A stretch of 64,000 nucleotides of DNA, taken from Shinella sp. PSBB067 (lineage in GTDB: Bacteria; Pseudomonadota; Alphaproteobacteria; Rhizobiales; Rhizobiaceae). How positions within the stretch are numbered: position 1 is the stretch's first letter; each line of letters opens with the position of its first letter. The notes under the pieces were generated by a model that did no database searches, had not been told where the DNA came from, and saw only the letters and a list, made by a program, of their open reading frames with translations. Where the stretch lies: NCBI RefSeq assembly GCF_016839145.1, contig NZ_CP069303.1:744001-808000 (forward strand), written 5' to 3'. Below are positions 49,739 to 58,528 of the stretch, piece by piece. The position numbers and the translations under genes are program-made.

Positions 49739-49931
49739 GACGCGCCTCCCTCTCGGAAGGGCGCGGGCCGTAGAGCTTCTCGCCCAGCTGGCGGACCAGT
49801 TCACGCTCGGGCCAGGTGAGGCGGTCGTCATCGGCCGAGACCGCGAGGACGCCCTGTTCCCGCCAGCCCTCGCGCTTGACCTGTTCGGGATCCCGGCGCC
49901 GGCCGCCGTAGCCGTGGGGATGCCATCTCAT
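49731..49931 (-). CDS. small phage protein, unknown
   Basis: Not recognised. The 66-residue basic protein (MRWHPHGYGGRRRDPEQVKR, ending YGPRPSEREARHG) is locked between two genes by ATGA and 8-nt overlaps, which supports it as real. The C-terminal half (RLTWPERELVRQLGEKLYG) looks helical. Confidence 0.6.
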   Translation of the reverse strand: MRWHPHGYGGRRRDPEQVKREGWREQGVLAVSADDDRLTWPERELVRQLGEKLYGPRPSEREARHG

Positions 49932-50467
49932 GCGACACCTCCCTTCGTCTCGATCGCCCAGAGCAGGATAGCGATGGCGTCGGCCTCGTTGTCGTCGGCC
50001 GGGCTGAAGCCGCGGGCGCGGACGGCGGCGACCATGGCGGCCTTGTCGGCGTTACCCTTGCCAGCGGCATGACGCTTGATCGTGCCGACCGGGACGCCCT
50101 CGTAGGGTACGCCGCGCAGCTCGGCCCATGCGGTCAGCGTGGCCATGAGCCCGCCGTAGATGTGGCTCGCGTCGGTGCCTGCGTGGCGGCGGACTTCCTC
50201 GAACCAGATGGCGGCGACGGGCCCCGACAGCCGGTCGATCTCGGTCAGCCAGTTGGTGAAGCGCAGGTAGCGCATACCGCCGCCATCGAAGCGGCCCGGG
50301 CGCAGCGAGACGGTGCCGCTGGTGATCAGGCCGTCATGGCCGCGGATCGCCCAGCCGGTCGAGGTGCCGAGGTCGAGCGCGAGGATGCAGCGGTGGCGGG
50401 GCGTGTCGACGGGAAGCGATTCAAACCTTGCGCCGTCGCAATTCGGGATCAGAGTCGGCTGAGCCAT
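49928..50467 (-). CDS. RuvC-like crossover junction endodeoxyribonuclease
   Basis: The 179-residue RNase H-fold protein has ILALDLGTSTGWA (first catalytic Asp), WFEEVRRHAGTDASHIYGG (Glu), the Lys-rich VGTIKRHAAGKGNADKAAM segment and a final Asp pair (DDNEADAIAILLWA). It resolves branched DNA before packaging. The start at 50467 follows AAGGAGACCC. Confidence 0.85.
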   Translation of the reverse strand: MAQPTLIPNCDGARFESLPVDTPRHRCILALDLGTSTGWAIRGHDGLITSGTVSLRPGRFDGGGMRYLRFTNWLTEIDRLSGPVAAIWFEEVRRHAGTDASHIYGGLMATLTAWAELRGVPYEGVPVGTIKRHAAGKGNADKAAMVAAVRARGFSPADDNEADAIAILLWAIETKGGVA

Positions 50468-50599
50468 GATGGGTCTCCTTTGCCGGTGGCCTGTGGTGGT
50501 GGAAGACGACGGCGGTCTGGTGCTTGGCGGTACGGGGCCGCCGTCGTCGGATCGGGAAGCACAACAGACCGTCACGGCGGCGCGCGCGGCTGACCCGGA

Positions 50600-50644
50600 C
50601 GTATGGGAGGAGTGGCCAACCCTGTGGGGTGGCCCTCCCATACG
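50600..50644. other. hairpin CGTATGGGAG...CTCCCATACG
   Basis: Perfect 10-bp arms at 50600-50609 and 50635-50644 enclose a second GGCCA/TGGCC pair, giving a strong stem-loop upstream of the RuvC-like gene. It forms the left part of the 340-nt gene-free gap 50468-50807. Confidence 0.6.
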
Positions 50645-50707
50645 TAGTATGGGGGTTTGACACCTAACTGTTCCGAGGCGTTCAAGTGGCTGAAATCATT
50701 GCGGAAT

Positions 50708-50831
50708 AAGACTTCATGAAGTCTTCGTGCATGAGTCAGGGACCTGACTCTTATTTTCCCGTAACCCGTTGATTTCGTTGAGTGCACAGTTGGCGCTATC
50801 ATATGAGTCAGGCCTCACTCATATGAGTTAG
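50708..50831. other. cluster of palindromes and ATGAGTYAGG iterons (candidate replication origin or control region)
   Basis: The stretch contains a perfect 18-bp palindrome (AAGACTTCA/TGAAGTCTT, 50708-50725), GAGTCAG-N4-CTGACTC (50733-50750), TCATATGAGT-N8-ACTCATATGA (50799-50826) and three direct copies of ATGAGTYAGG (50731, 50803, 50822). It is clearly more AT-rich than flanking DNA and runs into the 3' end of the primase-helicase gene. Iterons plus palindromes next to a replicase gene are typical of phage and plasmid origins; no experiment is implied by the sequence. Confidence 0.5.
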
Positions 50832-53129
50832 GTCGTCCTCGAGCCCCTCCGGGTAGACCCAGACGGCGGGGTTTTCGACCTGCAGGCAGAGCCCGGATTG
50901 GGGGCATTTGAAGTGGCTGGGCAGGACCGGACGGACCTTCGTGGTGACCTCGCCGGTGTCCGGATCGACCTCCTCGACAGGCGCGCCGAACTGCATGCCC
51001 TCGACGCAGAGGTAGCCGAACCGCGACCGGGTGACGGGAAAGCCGAACCCCGCGGGGTCGCGCAGGAACTTCACGAAGCCCTTGGTCGCCAGCACGCTGA
51101 GCCGCTCGCGGATGGTGTGCTTGCTGCCCAGACCGCCCCGGTTCTCGAAGGTCTCGGCGAACTGCATCGCGGTGTAGAGGCGCTCGCTCGCCGCCTCATC
51201 CAGCAGCATGCCGAGGATGACATCGTGCTTGCGCAGCCGCTCGGCATCGAGTTTGGCGCCGACCTCCTTGCGCACCAGGCGCTCGTTCAACGGGTTCAGT
51301 TCGACCCATTCCCCCTTCACCTTGTCGATGAGCTTGCCCGGCAGCGCAGGGCCGTTCCGCAATTCGATCTCCAGCCTGCGGACGGTGCTGTCCTCGTCGG
51401 GCCGGTGCATGAGCAGCCCCGAAGTGTAGAAGCCGCGCAGCGCGCTGGCGCCGGAGAGCGCGAGGAAGGGATCGTCCTTGACCTGATGCTTGCTGGCCTT
51501 GCGGGTGTGGTGAGCGAGGATGACGCCCGCGTCCGGATTGACGGCATCGCGGAGAAGCTCCACCCGGTCCTTCAGGAAGAACATCATGGCGGTGTTGTCG
51601 TTCTCACCACCCCCCTCGGGGCCGCCGTCGAAGAGGTTGCGGATCGGGTCGATGACGATGATGTCGGGCGGCGCGTTGGGAAATGCGGCCCGGATCGCCT
51701 CGGTCACGCGGGCGGCGCCCTCCGCGTCGAGCAGCAGCTTCAGCTTCGGGGTGGCGATGAAGGTGTCGCGCGCGGCGGTGATCACGGCGGCGGGCAGCGC
51801 GATCTGCTGCATGCGCTCGCGCAGGTAGTGATACTGGATCTCGGCCTGCAGATAGAACACGCGCAGCGGCCGGGGCGGCGTGAAGCCGAGGAACGGCACG
51901 CCTGCCGCCATGTGGACGAGCCAGGAGATCAGGAAGTCGCTCTTGCCGACCTTGGGCGCGCCGCCGAGCACCAGGAGCCCGCCAGGTGTCAGCACGCGCG
52001 GCCCGATGATGTCTTCGGGCATGGGACTGGTATCGTCGAGCAGCGCGCCGAGGCTGAAGGTCGGCAGCGGGCTGGCCGGGGGATTGGCGTGGGCTGCGCG
52101 CAGGAGCGGCGGACCGTTGCGCTTCACATGCAGCGCCCAGAGGCGCTCGGACTCGGCCATCAGCCGATCGAGCGGCCAGGACGGGCGCAGCATGGCGGCG
52201 TTGTAGCCGCAGATCGCCACCCAGCCCGAGAACGGGTCGAGGCGGCCCTCGTGCACCAGGCGCACGTAATGGCCGATGGCGGCACTGGCTCCCTGGAACC
52301 GCGACCAGTCGTCGACCGCGCCTTCGCGCACCGGCGTGGTGAGCACCGCATCGACGCAGGGCTTCGTGGTCGGCGCTGCAACGTCGCTGGCGAAGCCCAC
52401 GCCGGGCAGCGGCGGCATCTCGGCGACCCGTTCGGCGAAATCCGCAAGATCTACCTCGACCGCGCGATGTTCGCGGATCTGCACGAGGCGCTGGTGGCCG
52501 TGCTTGTGATAGACGGTGCCGGGCACCCGGATCGGCTGGTGCGCCGAGCGGAAATGCGTGTCGCCGCCGACCTTCACGGCGATCTCGCCGCGCAGGCGGC
52601 AGAGGGTGGCCAGATCCTCGCCCTCGGCGGGTTCGGTCAGTTGCCACCAGACATGGAGCTTCGCCGCGCCCTCGGGCGTGCGCCCGCCGCTTTCGATGAT
52701 GAGCGTCGGCGGGCCGAGGTGGCGGGTGACATGGTCCAGCTTGGCCGGGATGTCGCCCGCGTCGAGATCGACGACGATGGCCTGCATCTGCAGCACATCA
52801 GAGGCGCGGGCCTGGCCCTGTTCCTCGACCGTGCCGGGAATGACATAGACGGCGGCGCCCTCGCGGTTCGCCCATCCGGCGAAGGTTGCGAGTTTCTCGG
52901 GCGCGCTGTCGTCGGCCGGGATCCAGATGTTGTGCGGCTTGCCGTCCCGGCCCTGACCCTTGTCGACGAAGCCGCGTAGCGGGATCAGCCCCTCGCACCA
53001 GCTGAACACGGTGTCGAGGAACACGGCGATCTGCTCGGGATCAGGGTCGCAGCCGAAGGGGTTCTCGGGCGGTGGCCCGTCGTTGAAGTCCATCCACGGG
53101 TTGAAGTGCAGGATGCCGTCGTCGCTCAT
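50808..53129 (-). CDS. phage primase-helicase (RepB-type primase domain plus RecA-like ATPase)
   Basis: The 773-residue protein has an N-terminal AEP/RepB-like primase domain (VVDLDAGDIPAKLDHV with catalytic Asp residues, then HFRSAHQPIRVPGTVYHKHG), a middle PriCT-like region, a RecA-like helicase with Walker A GGAPKVGKSDFL and Walker B DIIVIDPIRNLFDGG, and a C-terminal winged helix. It probably drives theta or rolling initiation of phage replication. The ATG overlaps the nuclease stop (ATGA). The iteron cluster lies at its 3' end. Confidence 0.85.
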   Translation of the reverse strand: MSDDGILHFNPWMDFNDGPPPENPFGCDPDPEQIAVFLDTVFSWCEGLIPLRGFVDKGQGRDGKPHNIWIPADDSAPEKLATFAGWANREGAAVYVIPGTVEEQGQARASDVLQMQAIVVDLDAGDIPAKLDHVTRHLGPPTLIIESGGRTPEGAAKLHVWWQLTEPAEGEDLATLCRLRGEIAVKVGGDTHFRSAHQPIRVPGTVYHKHGHQRLVQIREHRAVEVDLADFAERVAEMPPLPGVGFASDVAAPTTKPCVDAVLTTPVREGAVDDWSRFQGASAAIGHYVRLVHEGRLDPFSGWVAICGYNAAMLRPSWPLDRLMAESERLWALHVKRNGPPLLRAAHANPPASPLPTFSLGALLDDTSPMPEDIIGPRVLTPGGLLVLGGAPKVGKSDFLISWLVHMAAGVPFLGFTPPRPLRVFYLQAEIQYHYLRERMQQIALPAAVITAARDTFIATPKLKLLLDAEGAARVTEAIRAAFPNAPPDIIVIDPIRNLFDGGPEGGGENDNTAMMFFLKDRVELLRDAVNPDAGVILAHHTRKASKHQVKDDPFLALSGASALRGFYTSGLLMHRPDEDSTVRRLEIELRNGPALPGKLIDKVKGEWVELNPLNERLVRKEVGAKLDAERLRKHDVILGMLLDEAASERLYTAMQFAETFENRGGLGSKHTIRERLSVLATKGFVKFLRDPAGFGFPVTRSRFGYLCVEGMQFGAPVEEVDPDTGEVTTKVRPVLPSHFKCPQSGLCLQVENPAVWVYPEGLEDDLTHMSEA

Positions 53130-53893
53130 GCCGGCAGCCCCCAGCAGCGCTCGGACCACGGGCAGAAGCGGCATTCGAAGAAGTCGGGCGTGGTGGCGAC
53201 GCGCGGCAGAAGCTCGCCCGCATCTGTCGCCTGCAGGATCCGCACGCCCCGGTCGGACATGCGCTGCGCGAGATCGGCGTCGAAGGGCACCAGCTCATGG
53301 TGCATCTCGGCCGTGTCCTTGTTGATCGCGGTGAAGAGCGCGGGCGCGGCCGAGATACCGGGGACCGTTCCTTCCATGTAGGCCTGGTAGAGCGCGATCT
53401 GGGCGGCGTAGACCGGCTTCGATTTCGTCACACCGTCCTTGACGCAGGCGCGCCAGTTCTTGGCGTTCATCGTCTTGCATTCCCAGAGTGCGGGAACGGC
53501 CAGACCGAAGCCTTCGGGCCCGGCCGCGACGATGCCGTCGACATGACCGCGGATGCGTCCGCCCGCGACGGAGAAGCCAAACTGGCCGCCATCTGGCCGG
53601 TTGCCCTTGCGCGTGTAGAGGTCGAAGCCCGCGCCGCGCAGCCAGGCGACGGCCAGATCCTCGAGCGCATGACCGATGGCGAAGATGCGCAGCGACTGGC
53701 CGCTGAAGTCCTGGCCCTCGTCCTTCGGCGTCGCCGTGAACTCGAACTGCAGGGCGCGCTCGCAGGCATGGCCGAGACGCGAGCCGCCGAGATAGTCGCG
53801 GGGCGGCCGCGTCGCCTGATCGGCGGTGAGCGCCCGATCGACGGCGGCGTTGACCTTGTCGGCAAAGCTGGGGCGGCGGTTATAGTCCAGCAT
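53126..53893 (-). CDS. PD-(D/E)XK exonuclease with Fe-S-type Cys cluster (RecB/Cas4-like)
   Basis: The 255-residue nuclease has the Cys of the N-terminal SRLGHACERALQFEF, the active-site GHVDGI (Asp) and ALWECKTMN (E-x-K) motifs, a QxxxY-like AAQIALYQAYMEG, and a C-terminal FECRFCPWSERCW three-Cys cluster; the four Cys suggest a 4Fe-4S cluster. It probably resects double-strand ends for phage recombination. The start at 53893 is favoured over 53971 by family length. No cas genes or CRISPR arrays are present. Confidence 0.85.
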   Translation of the reverse strand: MLDYNRRPSFADKVNAAVDRALTADQATRPPRDYLGGSRLGHACERALQFEFTATPKDEGQDFSGQSLRIFAIGHALEDLAVAWLRGAGFDLYTRKGNRPDGGQFGFSVAGGRIRGHVDGIVAAGPEGFGLAVPALWECKTMNAKNWRACVKDGVTKSKPVYAAQIALYQAYMEGTVPGISAAPALFTAINKDTAEMHHELVPFDADLAQRMSDRGVRILQATDAGELLPRVATTPDFFECRFCPWSERCWGLPA

Positions 53894-54278
53894 GCTGGCC
53901 TCCCTCGTAGCTGCGGTGGGCGAGCCCGTGGCAGGTCGAGCAGAGCCATTCGACCGAGAGCGGCGCGTCATAGTCGTGGTGATGCGCTTCGAGGTCGGTC
54001 ACGCAGCCACATCGCTGACACCAGACCGGCACGACGATCCGACAATTGACGGCACGCCGGACGATGCTGTGGGCCCGATATTTCTCGGCGTGGCGCAGGC
54101 GATAGCGACGCTGTGCCTCCCGATGCTTCTCGGGGTTCCTGAATTTCTGCGCGTAGGCACGCTGGTATTCCCGACGGCAGTCGCGGCACCAGGTCTGCCG
54201 ACCATCGGGACTGAGCCGGCGGCGTCCGAACTCGCAGACGTCCTTCTCGACGCCGTATTTCGTGCAGAGCTTGGTCAA
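53880..54278 (-). CDS. HNH-family zinc-containing nuclease-like protein
   Basis: The 132-residue protein has an N-terminal Cys cluster (LCTKYGVEKDVC, WCRDCRREYQRAYAQKF) and a C-terminal HNH-like part (WCQRCGCVTDLEAHHHDYDAPLSVEWLCSTCHGLAH). The initiation codon is TTG at 54278 with GGAGGTG upstream and TTGA overlap with the preceding gene. It may nick DNA in replication or packaging. Confidence 0.8.
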   Translation of the reverse strand: MTKLCTKYGVEKDVCEFGRRRLSPDGRQTWCRDCRREYQRAYAQKFRNPEKHREAQRRYRLRHAEKYRAHSIVRRAVNCRIVVPVWCQRCGCVTDLEAHHHDYDAPLSVEWLCSTCHGLAHRSYEGGQHAGL

Positions 54279-54685
54279 AACGGCACCTCCGACGTCTGCG
54301 CCCGGGCGATGTCGGACATGGCCTCGCGGAAGCCCTCGACGGCTTCCTCGATCAGCGCGCGCACCTGCGCTTCGGTCAGATCCGCAAGCGGGGTGGCCCA
54401 GCCGATCTCGTCCATCAGCAGCGCGACGCGCTTCATGGTGGCGGTGATCGCGGCGCGCTCCTCCTCGGTCAGGTCAACCATGGTGAGACGCTCCCGCGCC
54501 AAGCGCGTCCAGAAGGACTGGCAGGGCATCGAGCAGAACCAGACCGAAGGCCGGGGTCGCTTCGACCGGTGCGGATCGAACCAGCCAAAACCACGGGTGG
54601 GTTGCCGGCAGACAGCACAGAGCGTTCCACGCGGATGCCAGAGCCGCCGCCGGTCCTCGGCCGTGATGGGGGTTGAGGGTGCCAT
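54275..54685 (-). CDS. phage DUF6511-like protein
   Basis: The 136-residue protein has an N-terminal zinc-finger-like half (GTLCAVCRQPTRGFGWFDP, VWFCSMPCQSFWTRL) and a helical C-terminal half (EEERAAITATMKRVALLMDE, EAQVRALIEEAVEGFREAM). Unknown function, found in replication modules of alphaproteobacterial prophages. It lies 3 nt after the helicase stop. Confidence 0.75.
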   Translation of the reverse strand: MAPSTPITAEDRRRLWHPRGTLCAVCRQPTRGFGWFDPHRSKRPRPSVWFCSMPCQSFWTRLARERLTMVDLTEEERAAITATMKRVALLMDEIGWATPLADLTEAQVRALIEEAVEGFREAMSDIARAQTSEVPF

Positions 54686-54688
54686 GGG

Positions 54689-56377
54689 TCATGCCGCCCT
54701 CCGTTCGGGAGAGGCCGCCGTGTCGACCAGCTGGCGGATGGCGCGCTTGTTGAAGCCGAAGGTCATCAGCGCCGAGGCGCGGTAGCGCGTCAGGCCGAAG
54801 TCATGGCGGCATTCAGGTGGCAGGTACTGCAGCTGCTTCTCGGTCGGCGGCTGGCGGAGCCAGGAACGGGTCTTGAAGGCGCTCTCGTCGGTCTCGTGCG
54901 TGTTCAGCCAGTCGTCGGCCTGCGCGAGGCAGACCGTGCGCTCGCCGACGCCCAGCAGATGCGGGCGTTCGCCTTTCGCGCCGCCGATTGCGTACCAGAC
55001 CCCGTCCAGCCAGAAGATGCCGCCCCAGGCTGCGAAGCCCGTGGCCATCAGCGCATCATCCGTGCCGTAGAGGTCGACCCACGCGAAGCTGGACCGCTTC
55101 AGCAGGTCGATCTCGGTCATCATGAAACCCGAGAGCGGCGCGGCGGCCGCGCCTTCGCCCGCATCCAGATCCTCGCGCGGGAACGCCTCACCGCAGAGGG
55201 GGCATTCGGTGGCGGCCAGCGGGATCTCCGCCTCGCAGGCCGGACAGGTCTTGGTCGGCGCCTCGCCGGTTTCGGTCTTGCCGTCGAGATCGACATCCTG
55301 TTCCAGCGTGCCGTGGATCAGGCTCGACGTCCCGAAATCCAGCACGACGCAGTCGGTCTTGACGATGCCGGGGTGTTCCTCGGGATCGACGGTGCGCAGC
55401 CCGCGCCCGACCATCTGGATCATCGTGGATTTGTAGGAACTGGGGCGCAGCAGCACGACGCAGGAGGTGGGCGGATGGTCCCAGCCCTCCGTCAGCACCG
55501 CCACGTTGACCACGACGCGGATGTCGCCCGCCGCGTAGTCGGCGAGGATAGCCTTGCGGGTTTCTGCCGCCAGATCGCCGTGGATCAGCGCGGCGGAAAC
55601 GCCCGCCGCCCTGAAGGCCTCGGTGACATGCTCGGCGTGCGCGACGGTGGAGCAGAAGACCACGGTCTGCCGATCGCCCGCCTTTTCCTTCCAGTGGCGG
55701 ATCACCTCGTCGGTGACGGGGGCGCGGTCCATGATGCCCGCCACCTCCGCCATGTCGAAATCCGACATGGTCTTGCGGACCGAGCGCAGCTCGTCCTGCA
55801 CGCCCACATCGATGACGAAGGTGCGGGGCGGCACGAGGTGGCCAGAGGCGATCAACTCGCCCAGCCGAACCTGGTCGGCGACATTGTCGAAGACCTCGCG
55901 CAAGCCCTTCCTGTCGCCACGGTTCGGCGTGGCGGTGACCCCGAAGATGCGGGCATCGGGATTGTCTTCGCGCACCCGGTCGATGATGCGGCGATAGCTG
56001 TCGGCGACGGCATGGTGCGCCTCGTCGACAACCAGCAGGTCGAGACGCGGCATGTCGGCAAGGTTCGAAGCCCGCGCCAGCGTCGGCACCATCGCAAAGG
56101 CGACCTGACCGCCCCAGGACTTCTCCGTGGCGTCGATCACCGAGGTAGCGACGCCCGGCACCACGCGCTGGAACTTGGCGCGGTTCTGCGCCGTCAACTC
56201 GTCGCGATGCGCCAGCACGCAGGCCTTGGCCCCGTCGCCGATCATCTCGCCGGTGACCGCTGAGAGCATGATGGTCTTGCCCGCGCCGGTGGGCGCCACG
56301 CCCAGCGTGTTGCCGCGGGAGGCGAGCGCAGCCACGCTGCGCTCGACGAAGGTCTTCTGGCGGGGGCGCAGGCGCAT
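54689..56377 (-). CDS. SF2 DEAD/DEAH-box helicase
   Basis: The 562-residue helicase has Walker A APTGAGKTIML, DEAH box VVDEAHHAVAD, motif III VTATPNR and motif VI MIQMVGRGLRT, then a zinc-ribbon (CPACEAEIPLAATECPLCG) and a phage-specific C-terminal domain ending with RASALMTFGFNKRAIRQLV. It is of the phage UvsW/RadD-like group that remodels branched DNA. It follows the 207-residue gene with a 15-nt gap. Confidence 0.9.
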   Translation of the reverse strand: MRLRPRQKTFVERSVAALASRGNTLGVAPTGAGKTIMLSAVTGEMIGDGAKACVLAHRDELTAQNRAKFQRVVPGVATSVIDATEKSWGGQVAFAMVPTLARASNLADMPRLDLLVVDEAHHAVADSYRRIIDRVREDNPDARIFGVTATPNRGDRKGLREVFDNVADQVRLGELIASGHLVPPRTFVIDVGVQDELRSVRKTMSDFDMAEVAGIMDRAPVTDEVIRHWKEKAGDRQTVVFCSTVAHAEHVTEAFRAAGVSAALIHGDLAAETRKAILADYAAGDIRVVVNVAVLTEGWDHPPTSCVVLLRPSSYKSTMIQMVGRGLRTVDPEEHPGIVKTDCVVLDFGTSSLIHGTLEQDVDLDGKTETGEAPTKTCPACEAEIPLAATECPLCGEAFPREDLDAGEGAAAAPLSGFMMTEIDLLKRSSFAWVDLYGTDDALMATGFAAWGGIFWLDGVWYAIGGAKGERPHLLGVGERTVCLAQADDWLNTHETDESAFKTRSWLRQPPTEKQLQYLPPECRHDFGLTRYRASALMTFGFNKRAIRQLVDTAASPERRAA

Positions 56378-56392
56378 GGCCGGTCTTCCCCC

Positions 56393-57016
56393 TTACTGCG
56401 CCCAGCTCGGCCGACCGGCGGTGCCGGGGGCGGACGCGGGCTGGCTGGGCTGGGTGGCCGTGGCGGGCTGCTGCGGGGCATGCCCTTGGGTCGGGGCGGC
56501 GGTGAACTGCGGCGCGCCCGTGCCCATCAGCGCGGCGTAGTCGCGGTGATCGGGGGTGACTGCGGCGCGGATTTCGTTCTTGTCCTCGCCGTTGGTGTCG
56601 GTGCCGATATCGATGCGGGCGATGAACTCGACGCCGTCGAGATCACCGAACCCGTTGATGCGGCGGCGCGCCTGCGCCTCGGGCGAGTTGTCCTTGTCCG
56701 ACACGCCGCGCGCCGAGTTGAGGATGCCGCGGATCAGGCCGCGCCCCATGTTCGCCCAGTCCGGGCCCTTCGGGCTGTAGAGGCCGATCAGCGACCAGAC
56801 CTTGCGGCGGGCATAGGGGCCTTCGAGCACCGTGTATTCGGCGTCGAGATAGACGGCGCCGGTGGCGGCGCGGCGCGCCCAGCCGCCGGCCCAGCCCTGC
56901 GAGGGGTCGTCGAAGCCGCCCGGGCGGAGGGTCAAACGCACTTTGGCGAGCGTGCCTTTCGGGATGACGTTGGTGTTGGATTGGGCGGAGTTGAAGTCGT
57001 TCCAGGGTCCGGACAT
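56393..57016 (-). CDS. phage protein with OB-like N-terminal part and Pro/Gln-rich tail, possible ssDNA-binding
   Basis: Not recognised with certainty. The 207-residue protein has a compact N-terminal domain (GTLAKVRLTLRPGGFDD, VYLDAEYTVLEGPYARRKVW, VEFIARIDIGTD) and a disordered C-terminal tail rich in Gln, Ala, Pro and Thr ending GRPSWAQ. This two-part form and its place between helicase and RecA-like genes recall ssDNA-binding proteins, but no family signature was identified. Confidence 0.6.
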   Translation of the reverse strand: MSGPWNDFNSAQSNTNVIPKGTLAKVRLTLRPGGFDDPSQGWAGGWARRAATGAVYLDAEYTVLEGPYARRKVWSLIGLYSPKGPDWANMGRGLIRGILNSARGVSDKDNSPEAQARRRINGFGDLDGVEFIARIDIGTDTNGEDKNEIRAAVTPDHRDYAALMGTGAPQFTAAPTQGHAPQQPATATQPSQPASAPGTAGRPSWAQ

Positions 57017-57023
57017 TGCGCGG

Positions 57024-57106
57024 CTCCTTTCAGTTGGAGGATGGGACGCGCAGTGGCGTCAGAGGGGAAAAGCCACCCCGGCGAGCGGATCGGGACACCG
57101 GGCGTG
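57024..57106. repeat. intergenic repeat, copy A
   Basis: Copy A of an about 80-nt sequence that recurs at 58529-58607. Both have TTTC(A/G)GTTGGAGG followed by AAAAGCCACC and GGATCGGGACAYCGG. Both copies fill the gap between a stop codon and the next minus-strand start. It may be a duplicated promoter or attenuator of the early operon. Confidence 0.6.
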
Positions 57107-57117
57107 GCGAGAGGCGC

Positions 57118-57996
57118 TCAGCCATGGCCAGGCTCCTGCGCGGGCGCGGGATCGGCGGGCGTCACTGGCGGCCAGGTCAGGCGTTCGGAGGCTGGCGCCG
57201 CGGGACGCTGGATCTTCTCCATCAGCCGGCCGAGATGCGGAGCCTCGACCCTGTCGAGGCGGCCGGAACGGTCCTTGGCCGGATAGCCCCAGGGGTTCAG
57301 CGTCTGGCAGACGAAGGCGCGCTGCGGCTGGCCGCCGGGGTCCGGGATGTCGGCCATGGTGATGACCTGATCGACGATTCCGGGCAGCTCGAGCCCGGTC
57401 TTCGAGCCGTCGATCTGCGGCTGGAACACCTTGCGATTGAAGTCGTCGAGCCGCTCGTCGAGGATCCCGACGAACCAGACATGCTTGCCGCGCGTGTGCT
57501 GCAGGTGGGTCAGCCAGCCGATCATCTCGCGGCCATGCAGCCCGTAGGCGCCGCGGATGTCGGGCTTGCCGGTCTTCTCGGAGAACGCCTCGGGCTGCCC
57601 GCGGCACCACTGGAAGCAGAGCCGCCCGGCCACGGTGATCGAGTCAATGAAGACGGTCTCGTACTTCCCGATCACCGCCGGATCGCCGTAGCGCCCGCAG
57701 ACCTCGTCGAAATGCGCCTGGCTGTAGGGCTGGTCCTCGCGCAGCGCCGGATTCGACCCGCCGATGAACACCGCGAAGTCGCGGCACTCCTTCCAGGTGC
57801 GGGGCCGAAGCGTGTCGATCTCCAGCCCCTCGACCGCCAGATCCCCGGCCTCGAGATCGAGGAAAAGCGTGGTCGAGGCGTTCAGCGTCCAGAGCAAGCT
57901 GGTCTTGCCGATGCCGGACCGGCCGAAGATCACGCCCTTGATGCCCTTGCGTTGCGCGAGCCGTTCGTCGGCGCCGATGATGGGAAGGGCCATCAT
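57118..57996 (-). CDS. phage RecA-like ATPase (Sak4-type recombination protein)
   Basis: The 292-residue protein is a minimal RecA-fold ATPase: Walker A GRSGIGKTSLLWTL, Walker B TVFIDSITVAG, and downstream GKHVWFVGILDERLDDFNRK. Sak4-type proteins assist single-strand annealing in phage recombination and work with an SSB, for which the neighbouring 207-residue protein is a candidate. The ATG at 57996 shares ATGA with the upstream gene. Confidence 0.8.
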   Translation of the reverse strand: MMALPIIGADERLAQRKGIKGVIFGRSGIGKTSLLWTLNASTTLFLDLEAGDLAVEGLEIDTLRPRTWKECRDFAVFIGGSNPALREDQPYSQAHFDEVCGRYGDPAVIGKYETVFIDSITVAGRLCFQWCRGQPEAFSEKTGKPDIRGAYGLHGREMIGWLTHLQHTRGKHVWFVGILDERLDDFNRKVFQPQIDGSKTGLELPGIVDQVITMADIPDPGGQPQRAFVCQTLNPWGYPAKDRSGRLDRVEAPHLGRLMEKIQRPAAPASERLTWPPVTPADPAPAQEPGHG

Positions 57997-58328
57997 TGGC
58001 CCTCCTTCTTCATCACCGCCGTGGCGGCGCGATCTGCGCCGATGCACCCCGCTTCGCGGGCGAGCTTGTAGAGGCGCTTCAGCGCGTCGGCGCGGCGGTA
58101 GGCGGCCGTGCTCTCCCGCTCCGCCTCCACGATCGCGAAGGCGATCTCGTCGACGGTCGCCTCGACGACCGGCAACGGCTCGCGCGGCTCGTCTCCGGCG
58201 CGCTGCGGGAATGCGATGGTTTCGGGGAGGTCTTCGAGGGCGTAGCTCGCCTTGCGAAGACGGGTGATGTCGTCCGGCTGGTCCGGCATGGCTTTTCTCC
58301 GTGGGATGATGTGATCGAGAAGCCCCAT
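57993..58328 (-). CDS. small phage protein, unknown
   Basis: Not recognised. The 111-residue protein (MGLLDHIIPRRKAMPDQPDD, later VEAERESTAAYRRADALKRL) is mainly helical in its C-terminal half. The start at 58328 is chosen because it shares TGATG with the preceding stop, as do most junctions here; an internal ATG at 58289 with GGAG upstream would give 98 residues. Ends in ATGA overlap with the RecA-like gene. Confidence 0.6.
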   Translation of the reverse strand: MGLLDHIIPRRKAMPDQPDDITRLRKASYALEDLPETIAFPQRAGDEPREPLPVVEATVDEIAFAIVEAERESTAAYRRADALKRLYKLAREAGCIGADRAATAVMKKEGQ

Positions 58329-58522
58329 CAGGCGGCCTCGCGGACGTCGGACGCGGGCTCGGCGACGTAGATCGCCAGCAGCGGCGTCCCGTCGGCGTGC
58401 ATGCCGGCGTCCTCGATCTGATAGTTGCGGTTGGGCTCGCAGACCTCGGTCAGCTCCCAGCGGCGATAGAGCCCCGGAAGACGCCTGAAATCCTCGAGCG
58501 ACAGATCGGCAGTGCGGTTCAT
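58328..58522 (-). CDS. small phage protein, unknown
   Basis: Not recognised. The 64-residue protein (MNRTADLSLEDFRRLPGLYR, then GTPLLAIYVAEPASDVREAA) is placed between the intergenic repeat and a coupled downstream gene, which supports its being real. Confidence 0.55.
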   Translation of the reverse strand: MNRTADLSLEDFRRLPGLYRRWELTEVCEPNRNYQIEDAGMHADGTPLLAIYVAEPASDVREAA

Positions 58523-58528
58523 GCGTGT

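Noticed and set aside
50572..50802. 76-codon minus-strand frame between the primase and RuvC-like genes
   Set aside because: It lies over the palindromes and iterons, lacks a ribosome-binding site, and ends in Pro/Arg-rich low-complexity sequence.
53126..53893. Cas4 and a CRISPR system
   Set aside because: The Fe-S PD-(D/E)XK nuclease resembles Cas4, but it sits in a phage replication operon and no other cas gene or repeat array is present anywhere in the window.
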